Shown here in pieces: positions 6,175 to 10,734 of a stretch of DNA of 10,734 nt (position 1 is the first letter of the stretch; every line of letters begins with the position of its first letter). The DNA is from Desulfosporosinus sp. UBA4726 (lineage in GTDB: Bacteria > Bacillota > Desulfitobacteriia > Desulfitobacteriales > Desulfitobacteriaceae): positions 37,304 through 48,037 of the forward strand of contig DHJG01000177.1 in the NCBI GenBank assembly GCA_002404215.1. The letters run 5' to 3'. Below the pieces are notes generated by a model. That model saw nothing but the letters and a program-made list of their open reading frames with translations. It was not told the origin of the DNA and made no database searches. A program made the translations under genes and the position numbers.

Positions 6175-6214
6175 TAAAGAGACAGCAGGACGTATACGTC
6201 CTGCTGTCTCTTTA
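6175..6214 (-). terminator. Terminator of citrate synthase: 40-bp perfect palindrome
   Basis: The 20-bp arms TAAAGAGACAGCAGGACGTA and their exact complement meet without mismatch, giving a very stable hairpin with a TATA loop. It begins 9 nt after the citrate synthase stop. The tail on either strand is a short CTTTA inside the outer stem, so termination may be Rho-independent but with a poor U tract. Protection of the mRNA 3' end is another possible role. Confidence 0.75.
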
Positions 6215-6223
6215 CATTCTAGA

Positions 6224-7591
6224 CTATCGTTCATCCATCACAGTGTAGTCACGTCTACCTGCAACGCTCTTGTAGGCCGGTCTAATAATTTTTCCGGCAT
6301 TTACGATTTCTTCGATGCGATGCGCGCTCCAGCCTGCTATTCTAGAAATAGCAAAGATCGGTGTAAACATTTCATCTGGGATATCCAGCATTCTATAAAC
6401 GAAGCCCGAATAAAAGTCAACATTTGCACTTACAATCTTGTGCATTTTATTGCCTCTACTAATAATCTCTGGTGCCAGTTCTTCTACCTTGGCATAGAGA
6501 TTGTATTCATCCTCAAGTCCCTTCTCCTTGGCAAGCTGAGCAACGTATTCCTTGAAGATTACAGCCCTAGGATCGGATATGGAGTATACAGCATGGCCTA
6601 TACCGTAAATCAAGCCTGACTTATCGAAAGCCTCTTTCTTGATTATTTTTGTCAGGAAACCTTTAATTTCTTCAGAATCATTCCAATCTTTCAAGTTTCT
6701 CTTCATATCTTCAAACATCTGAACGACCTTAATATTAGCGCCCCCGTGCCTAGGCCCCTTCAGTGCTCCTAAGGCTGCTGCCATCACCGCATAGGTGTCC
6801 GTTCCTGTGGAGGTTACAACATGCGTTACAAAGGATGAATTGTTCCCGCCGCCATGCTCCGCATGGAGCACGAGCGCAATGTCCAGCAGTTTTGCTTCAA
6901 GTTTTGTGAATTTACTGTCTGGCCTCAGCATGTACAGGATATTTTCAGCAATACTCAAATCTGGTCTCGGACTGTGAATATATAAACTTTTATTTCCGTG
7001 ATAATGAGAAAAAGCTTGGTAACCATAAACTGCAAGGGAGGGGAAACAGGCAATTAGCCGAATACATTGCTTTAGTACATTTTTTATGGACGTATTATCT
7101 GCATCATCATCAAAGCTGTATAAGTCTAAGACGTTTCTTGCCAAAACATTCATAATATCCTTGCTCGGCGAGCTCATTATCATGCCACGGGCGAAATCCT
7201 CAGGCAAGGTCTGCTTAAGGACGAGAAGTTTCTCAAATTCTTTAAGTGAGTCTTTATCCGGAAGATTCCCAAACAGCAATAGATAGCAAGTCTCTTCAAA
7301 ACCATAGCGGTCATCCCCCATAAAACCGTCGACGATATCTCGAATATCAATACCTCGATAGTTCAACCTACCTGGAACAGGAATCATTTCATCTTCATCC
7401 AAGATATAGGAATGCACTTCGCCAATTTCTGTTAATCCGACTAGTACACCCTTCCCATCTAGATCACGCAAGCCACGTTTAACATTATATTTACTGAACA
7501 ACTCAGGATTAATTAAACTCGTCTTTTCAGCCTTGATGCTCAACTCATTAACCATTTTTTCTTCAAAATCCTCTAATTGGCCTTTTTCCAC
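6224..7591 (-). CDS. gltA: Citrate (Si)-synthase / 2-methylcitrate synthase family
   Basis: Condenses acetyl-CoA with oxaloacetate to citrate in the cytoplasm; a related family activity uses propionyl-CoA. The 455-residue protein carries the catalytic triad in the expected contexts. His246 is in VLHAEHGGG, His333 in GIGHAVY (330-336) and Asp392 in ANVDFYSGFVY (389-399). The substrate-binding stretch LKGPRHGGAN (277-286) and the C-terminal arginine in AGRRDY (444-449) are also present. It is longer than the roughly 370-residue B. subtilis CitZ because of an N-terminal extension of about 40 residues, as seen in a clostridial branch. The start is GTG at 7591, with GGAGGGG 5 nt before it; an ATG at 7593 is out of frame, and Met13 is a weaker alternative. 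It follows the flavin-binding gene by 60 nt without a terminator, so it may end the yhaM operon. Confidence 0.94.
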   Translation of the reverse strand: MEKGQLEDFEEKMVNELSIKAEKTSLINPELFSKYNVKRGLRDLDGKGVLVGLTEIGEVHSYILDEDEMIPVPGRLNYRGIDIRDIVDGFMGDDRYGFEETCYLLLFGNLPDKDSLKEFEKLLVLKQTLPEDFARGMIMSSPSKDIMNVLARNVLDLYSFDDDADNTSIKNVLKQCIRLIACFPSLAVYGYQAFSHYHGNKSLYIHSPRPDLSIAENILYMLRPDSKFTKLEAKLLDIALVLHAEHGGGNNSSFVTHVVTSTGTDTYAVMAAALGALKGPRHGGANIKVVQMFEDMKRNLKDWNDSEEIKGFLTKIIKKEAFDKSGLIYGIGHAVYSISDPRAVIFKEYVAQLAKEKGLEDEYNLYAKVEELAPEIISRGNKMHKIVSANVDFYSGFVYRMLDIPDEMFTPIFAISRIAGWSAHRIEEIVNAGKIIRPAYKSVAGRRDYTVMDER

Positions 7592-7651
7592 ATATACCCC
7601 TCCAATATCTAATTCTTCGGTTTAGCTTTTGCCTTTATTTAAGTGAGTTCA

Positions 7652-8107
7652 TTAGCCCGACTTTTTACCCGTCATATTACTAATAGTTAACTTAAGTAGA
7701 GTAACACCTGACAGCGCCGAATCTTCAATCTGCTTCGCTTCATCTGAATACTGCTGCATGATGATATGCATGGCTTCTCGCTTGCCTTCTAAATCTTCGA
7801 TAAATGCAACATCACCAAACCCGACGACACTCTGATACCTCATCGTCCAGTCACACGCTTTCTCGCCAGGAACAACCTCGGTTTCAATGTCCACTTCAAA
7901 GCAGGCCTTAGGATTTTCTCGAAGGATCATTAATTTTAAACCTTCTTGAGCCGAATGAAAATATAATGTCCTACTGGCGTAACCGAAACTCATCGGAACA
8001 ATATAGGCCATAGCTTCATAGGATACCGCTAATCGGCACACCTGAGCCTTCTTCATAATCTCGTCCAAGTCTTTCTGTTCGGTTATTTCCTTATCGTCAC
8101 GTCGCAT
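7652..8107 (-). CDS. Pyridoxamine 5'-phosphate oxidase-fold protein, NimA-like
   Basis: A 151-residue protein of the split-barrel flavin-binding superfamily. Members bind FMN, F420 or haem, and some (NimA/NimB) reduce 5-nitroimidazoles. It begins MRRDDKEI, the usual start in this subgroup. The barrel core follows: VCRLAVS (23-29), YIVPMSFGY (35-43) and LYFHSAQEG (48-56), the last being the FMN phosphate-contact region. Then come ACFEVD (68-73) and the late strand YQSVVGFGDVAFIED (91-105). It is too short and too divergent to be the true PdxH of vitamin B6 synthesis. The start is ATG at 8107, with a GAGG site upstream. It lies 40 nt after yhaM and 60 nt before citrate synthase. The substrate cannot be inferred; nothing links it chemically to either neighbour. 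Confidence 0.87.
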   Translation of the reverse strand: MRRDDKEITEQKDLDEIMKKAQVCRLAVSYEAMAYIVPMSFGYASRTLYFHSAQEGLKLMILRENPKACFEVDIETEVVPGEKACDWTMRYQSVVGFGDVAFIEDLEGKREAMHIIMQQYSDEAKQIEDSALSGVTLLKLTISNMTGKKSG

Positions 8108-8147
8108 ATTAAGTACCTCTTCTCAATTTTTTACGTCAGACCATTTG

Positions 8148-9077
8148 TTATTTCAAGTAAATACAACGCTCCATACTTGGGATATAGGGGGACCACTCAT
8201 CATCAGGGTGAGTCTCTTTGGCCTGCTCGAACTGGAAAAGTTCAGCATCCATAGCATCCGCATAGTGGATCACCAATGCTTCTACTAACTTCGGTCGTTT
8301 CGGGGATTGCCATTCGTATTTTCCATGGTGGCTGGTAATGATATGCAACAACTTTGCTCTTAACTCATGTGGAAAATTTGGAATTTTCGCCATCTCCTCA
8401 ATTAAGAGTTCGATACCTAAAATAATGTGCCCGAGGAGCCGGCCTTCCGTTGTGAACTTTATCCCTCGATCGTAAGAATACTCCAAAGTCTTTCCCATAT
8501 CATGCAAAAGCGCCCCAGCCAGGACTAAATCACGATTTATTGCTGGATAATGATCAGCAACCCCGTCCGCAAGCTCAGCTACTCTGACACTGTGCTCCCA
8601 AAGCCCACGAAGATAGGCCTGATGGATTTTCATAGCTGCCGGTGCTTGTCGGTAAGCTGTTCCCCATTCTGGATGGGTCAGAAGCTGGTCTAAAAGGCCT
8701 TTAAGCTCCGGTTGGGTAATCTTCTTCATTATAACATTTAAGCGATTTTCCAACTCCTCGGCTGAGACCGGGGAACTCGGCAAAAGAGCGGATAAATCCA
8801 CATCTTCCTTGGGAATCATCCGTATCGTTTCAATTGTAAGATCAAGTGCACCACGATATTCAGAAACAACCCCTTTAATGCGAAAGATATCTTGATCATT
8901 TAGCCAGTTAAGAATCTGTGGGTCATAATTCCACATTTTCCCTTGAATCATTCCTGAGCGATCTTGGCATGTCAATGAGAGATATGCTCCTGGCTTTTGC
9001 CGAAAGGGTACTTCCTTCCATTCATTGACCAGTAGAGCTCCCTCGAACCTTTCCCCGATTTTACAATCTTTTAGCAT
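8148..9077 (-). CDS. yhaM: 3'-5' exoribonuclease YhaM (OB fold plus HD domain)
   Basis: YhaM is a Mn-dependent 3'-5' exoribonuclease that shortens RNA tails and helps turnover in Gram-positive bacteria. The 309-residue protein has an N-terminal OB-type nucleic-acid-binding fold (about 1-85, GAYLSLTCQDRSGMIQGKMW at about 30-49). The HD phosphohydrolase domain follows: His162 (WEHSVRVAEL), His192-Asp193 (LLHDMGKTLEY), His217, His250-His251 (SHHGKYEW) and Asp274 (HYADAMDA). Order, length and the OB-HD pairing match B. subtilis YhaM (314 residues). The start is ATG at 9077, with an AGAGG site 9 nt upstream. The frame continues to 9137, but that extension covers the promoter TATAAT boxes and has no ribosome site. 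It is probably the first gene of yhaM, flavin protein, citrate synthase. Confidence 0.94.
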   Translation of the reverse strand: MLKDCKIGERFEGALLVNEWKEVPFRQKPGAYLSLTCQDRSGMIQGKMWNYDPQILNWLNDQDIFRIKGVVSEYRGALDLTIETIRMIPKEDVDLSALLPSSPVSAEELENRLNVIMKKITQPELKGLLDQLLTHPEWGTAYRQAPAAMKIHQAYLRGLWEHSVRVAELADGVADHYPAINRDLVLAGALLHDMGKTLEYSYDRGIKFTTEGRLLGHIILGIELLIEEMAKIPNFPHELRAKLLHIITSHHGKYEWQSPKRPKLVEALVIHYADAMDAELFQFEQAKETHPDDEWSPYIPSMERCIYLK

Positions 9078-9105
9078 TAAATTCAACCTCTTCCTTGTAA
9101 CCCCT

Positions 9106-9123
9106 ATTATAACTATTATAACA
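9106..9123 (-). promoter_or_regulatory. yhaM promoter region with tandem TATAAT boxes
   Basis: Two perfect -10 hexamers (9106-9111 and 9115-9120) lie 30-45 nt before the yhaM start. The upstream one has TG one base before it (TGTTATAAT, 9115-9123), an extended -10, which would compensate for the lack of a recognisable -35 at 17 nt. Confidence 0.55.
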
Positions 9124-9159
9124 AATTGATGCGACATTTCTTTAGATTTATAATTTGCA

Positions 9160-9210
9160 AATAATGTAGAAACCCCACGCGTTATTGTCGCTTGGAGTTT
9201 CTACATTATT
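9160..9210. terminator. Hairpin between cotJC and yhaM, probable terminator
   Basis: Arms 9160-9181 and 9189-9210 pair over 22 bp with one G-U and one mismatch, around a 7-nt loop; TGCAA/TTGCA flanks extend the stem with one bulge. On the plus strand it is followed by TTTTGC and on the minus strand by TTTGC, so the U tract is mostly within the stem. It would end transcripts coming from cotJC or from the promoter-like sequence at 9248-9275. Confidence 0.6.
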
Positions 9211-9220
9211 TTGCAGTATT

Positions 9221-9236
9221 CTTTAATTAATTAAAG
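9221..9236. promoter_or_regulatory. Third CTTTA-N6-TAAAG palindrome
   Basis: CTTTAATTAATTAAAG, a perfect 16-bp palindrome (18 bp with the flanking T/A pair). It agrees at 14 of 16 positions with both the hisG site and the hisR site. It sits about 5-20 nt downstream of the start predicted for the promoter-like element at 9248-9275, the same layout as at hisG. AT-rich palindromes of this form arise by chance more easily than the other two, so the assignment is less sure. Confidence 0.35.
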
Positions 9237-9247
9237 ACTAGATTTTA

Positions 9248-9275
9248 AGAATAACAAATTTTTAAAAATCGTCAA
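9248..9275 (-). promoter_or_regulatory. Promoter-like sequence upstream of the third palindrome
   Basis: TTGACG (9270-9275), 16-nt spacer, TATTCT (9248-9253). It lies downstream of the cotJC stop and upstream of the hairpin at 9160-9210. A transcript from about 9241 would be about 80 nt long if it stopped there, or would be a leader for yhaM if it read through. The spacer is one base short and the -10 has four of six consensus bases. Confidence 0.35.
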
Positions 9276-9338
9276 CTAGGCAACCAATCATTATTTCTAT
9301 TAGCCTTGTAAGATTACATGAACCCAGTATACCATTAA

Positions 9339-9893
9339 TTATTCCAAGATCTGCAAACTTATCTTATAGTCATAAATCAGCACGTTAAATTCTTCCGGTG
9401 AACTAGTTTCACCAAATAGTGACTGCGCTTTTTGAAGCAACCGTTTATGTACATCTTCCCGACTTATTAAGAAACTAATCAGCCGCTTCATGTTTGAGTC
9501 ACAAGTCATCTCTAAATGCTGCTGATACAGTTCATTTTCCCTAGTCTCTTTCTGTACGTCCACCTGTAGCATAGTGATAGGGTCCACACTTTGGTCAATA
9601 TAGTTGATCCCCCAAGGAACACCTTGAGAATTAACGTAAGCAAGAGGTGGACCTCCTAATTTATTTATAGCTACTGCAATGAGTTCCATATGCCCTAATT
9701 CTTCAGCTGCGATGATGCTAAGAAGTTCCCTCACATGACGATTTGGCATATTCGAGCGATGATTTAAATACTGAACTGCCGTGGAGAATTCGCTATCCTT
9801 GCCAGCATAATGTTCGAGCAAAACATTAGCAAACATAGGATCCGGTCGTTCAACATGTATCGGATAAAATAAACGTTTGCGATAGCCAAACAT
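9339..9893 (-). CDS. cotJC: Manganese catalase family, CotJC-type spore coat protein
   Basis: A 184-residue ferritin-like four-helix protein of the dimanganese catalase family, whose spore members are the CotJC coat proteins. The five metal ligands of Lactiplantibacillus Mn-catalase (E35, E66, H69, E148, H181) all have counterparts. Glu35 is in KDSEFSTA, Glu65 and His68 are in AEELGHMEL, Glu116 is in KETREN and His149 is in REDVHKR. The 33-residue Glu-His spacing is conserved, so catalase activity is plausible. It lacks the C-terminal extension of full-length Mn-catalases, as usual for CotJC. The start is ATG at 9893, with AGGAGG (9901-9906) 7 nt before it; the ATG at 9899 is too close and 9926 lacks a ribosome site. 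A sigma-K-like promoter precedes it. No cotJA or cotJB is visible upstream, which is unusual for this locus. Confidence 0.9.
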   Translation of the reverse strand: MFGYRKRLFYPIHVERPDPMFANVLLEHYAGKDSEFSTAVQYLNHRSNMPNRHVRELLSIIAAEELGHMELIAVAINKLGGPPLAYVNSQGVPWGINYIDQSVDPITMLQVDVQKETRENELYQQHLEMTCDSNMKRLISFLISREDVHKRLLQKAQSLFGETSSPEEFNVLIYDYKISLQILE

Positions 9894-9904
9894 TTGCATC
9901 CCTC

Positions 9905-10072
9905 CTAACGATAGAGCACCCTGCACTTATTATATGGAACGATGATCACAAAGGTCACAAGTCGTCGCGGTCGTCGTTTCGGTACTTGGCTGCAATTGGT
10001 CGAAGGTGTTATTCCGCCCCAACAGCCTAAAATTCCTCCGTGTTCTTTCTCAAAACGCCCACCATTTGTCAC
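9905..10072 (-). CDS. Possible 55-codon ORF upstream of cotJC (doubtful)
   Basis: From a GTG at 10072 the frame reads MTNGGRFEKEHGGILGCWGG, then a basic stretch PKRRPRR and a hydrophobic VTFVIIV, ending at TAG 9905-9907, which overlaps the cotJC ribosome site. The N-terminal Gly/Cys-rich part looks like small spore-associated proteins of Clostridia. Against it, the GTG overlaps its own GGGAGG, and the well-spaced ATG at 10066 leads into another frame that stops after 12 codons. The distal half also covers the cotJC promoter. It may be a frameshifted relic of a small gene, or not coding at all. I do not recognise a family. Confidence 0.22.
   Translation of the reverse strand: MTNGGRFEKEHGGILGCWGGITPSTNCSQVPKRRPRRLVTFVIIVPYNKCRVLYR
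9928..9956 (-). promoter_or_regulatory. Candidate sigma-K promoter of cotJC
   Basis: GACC (9953-9956), 16-nt spacer, CATATAATA (9928-9936). The -10 fits the mother-cell sigma-K pattern CATAnnnTA exactly and the -35 keeps the AC core. Sigma-E, which drives cotJ in B. subtilis, shares the CATA start, but no sigma-E-like -35 is visible. The start site would be about 30 nt before the cotJC ATG. Confidence 0.5.
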
Positions 10073-10079
10073 CTCCCAA

Positions 10080-10108
10080 AATATAAAAAGAGCCTATAAT
10101 TAGGCTCT
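10080..10108 (-). terminator. Intrinsic terminator
   Basis: AGAGCCTA and TAGGCTCT pair perfectly around a TAAT loop (10089-10108), followed on the minus strand by TTTTTATAT. It lies 26 nt after the stop of the gene fragment at 10135-10272, and is probably that lost gene's terminator, now serving the DUF975 gene. Confidence 0.85.
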
Positions 10109-10134
10109 AAATGCAAAAGTATATATTTTATTCC

Positions 10135-10272
10135 TTACTGTGCGAATCTCACCCCCATATCAAAAGCTTTTTTACAATCTTTTGGAAATTCCTCATCCCG
10201 CCTCTTTGCCTTTTTTTCTTCATTAAACGCTGTTGCAACATACTTAGAATAATCACAACTGCGGTTGTTGCA
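10135..10272 (-). pseudogene. C-terminal fragment of an unidentified Cys-containing protein
   Basis: The minus strand is open for 45 codons. It starts CNNRSCDYSKYVATAFNEEK, continues KAKRRDEEFPKDCKKAFDMG and VRFAQ, then a TAA stop (10135-10137). The charged helix-like composition and the clean stop 26 nt before a strong terminator look like a real protein end. There is no start codon and an in-frame stop lies just upstream at 10288-10290, so the front of the gene is missing. It sits one frame off and directly behind the DUF975 stop. The C-x4-C pair and the FPKDCKKAFDMG tail recall the ends of some flavodoxin-like/FMN-reductase proteins, but I do not place weight on that. Confidence 0.5.
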
Positions 10273-10290
10273 GGTTAGGTTAGGTGGTTA
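10273..10290 (+). repeat. GGTTA micro-repeats at the gene junction
   Basis: Three copies of GGTTA (10273, 10278 and 10286, the last after a GGT) cover the DUF975 stop codon and its last codons. They sit exactly where the coding frame of the fragment begins, so they may mark a slippage or deletion joint. Confidence 0.45.
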
Positions 10291-10734
10291 GGTTTCAAGT
10301 CATGGTAAAAGCTAGCCTTAGCAGTTTCGTAGTAGGGATTAACCCAAAGAAATGCTATACCTAGAGTGACTACTCCTAATAGGAACCAACCTAAAAAGCT
10401 CAACCATAACCTAAATAGTTCGAATTTGAAGCCAACCATCATTTGTTTACTTTGGTTTAATGCTTCAAAGGCACTTAGCTGAGGGTTATCCGCCATAATG
10501 TAGTAGGCCATGGAATATCGGAAGGTGGCTATAATTCCGGGAATGATAAGAAGTAAAGTCCATAAAATTGTAAAGATCGTAATGAGGAGGTTGAGAACAA
10601 AGGATTTTACGAAATATTTAAACCCTCCAAACATATCCTCAATGATCGGTCCTTCATTCCTCGTCAACTTAAGAAAATAGCCTGATACTCCGAGCGTTAT
10701 TGGCCCCATCAATATGAAGTATAATAAACTAATC
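10275..10734 (-). CDS. DUF975-type integral membrane protein, 3' part (runs off right edge)
   Basis: The frame is open to the right edge of the window, so the N-terminal part is missing; a TTG/ATG at 10712-10707 is internal to the family pattern rather than a start. About 152 residues are visible. They show a hydrophobic stretch near MGPITLGVSGYFLKL, then a GGFKYFVKSFVLNLL segment. The pattern LLLIIPGIIATFRYSMAYYI follows, then the polar loop MADNPQLSAFEALNQSKQMM, and another pair of membrane helices around LSFLGWFLLGVVTLGIAFLW. The IPGIIA..RYSMAYYI..DNP..SA.EA...S..MM pattern is characteristic of DUF975 (YciC-like) membrane proteins of Firmicutes, whose function is not established. The stop is TAA at 10275-10277, followed by the gene fragment and the terminator at 10080-10108. 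Confidence 0.88.
   Translation of the reverse strand, partial: ISLLYFILMGPITLGVSGYFLKLTRNEGPIIEDMFGGFKYFVKSFVLNLLITIFTILWTLLLIIPGIIATFRYSMAYYIMADNPQLSAFEALNQSKQMMVGFKFELFRLWLSFLGWFLLGVVTLGIAFLWVNPYYETAKASFYHDLKPNHLT

Noticed and set aside
9078..9137. 20-residue N-terminal extension of YhaM
   Set aside because: The stretch contains two TATAAT boxes and no ribosome site; ATG 9077 starts at the normal YhaM N-terminus.
878..9236. The recurring palindromes as a CRISPR or dispersed repeat family
   Set aside because: There are only three copies, kilobases apart, identical only in the palindrome and not in flanks, which fits binding sites rather than repeats.

Overview
The window looks like a chromosomal segment of a spore-forming, low-to-moderate G+C Firmicute. 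The HisZ/short HisG pair, a TrpR-family YerC-type regulator, YhaM, a CotJC-type coat protein and a soluble PAS sensor kinase of the sporulation-kinase type all point that way. A Clostridia/Peptococcaceae relative such as Desulfosporosinus or Desulfitobacterium is my best guess, but that is inference from gene content, not a database match. Every intact gene lies on the minus strand, so transcription runs from high to low coordinates.

Reading with transcription, the right edge holds the 3' part of a DUF975-type membrane protein gene. It abuts a startless C-terminal fragment of another gene, and then comes a strong intrinsic terminator (10080-10108). A manganese-catalase/CotJC gene follows, with a candidate mother-cell sigma-K promoter. 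Next is a probable operon of yhaM (3'-5' exoribonuclease), a pyridoxamine-phosphate-oxidase-fold flavin protein and a citrate synthase, closed by a 40-bp perfect palindrome. A three-PAS soluble histidine kinase follows, preceded by a sigma-H-like promoter and, further upstream, a Spo0A-box-like heptamer. Just behind its stop codon is a startless remnant resembling a SinI/SinR interaction helix pair. A 64-bp bidirectional terminator separates it from the histidine block.

The histidine block is hisR(yerC)-hisZ-pfkA, then a 344-bp gap with its own promoter, then hisG-hisD (hisD runs off the left edge). HisG is the short form lacking the C-terminal regulatory domain, and HisZ supplies that regulation. 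The two are separated here by a group III 6-phosphofructokinase gene whose start lies 1 nt after the hisZ stop. The gap also holds a plus-strand remnant of a response-regulator receiver domain.

The most interesting signal is regulatory. Nearly the same 16-bp palindrome (consensus CTTTARTTARTTAAAG) overlaps the -10 of hisR, lies just downstream of the predicted hisG start site, and occurs a third time just downstream of a promoter-like sequence between cotJC and yhaM. The simplest model is that the TrpR-family regulator controls itself, hisZ, pfkA and hisGD, plus an unexplained short transcript near 9160-9241. None of this has been tested; it rests on reading the sequence alone.
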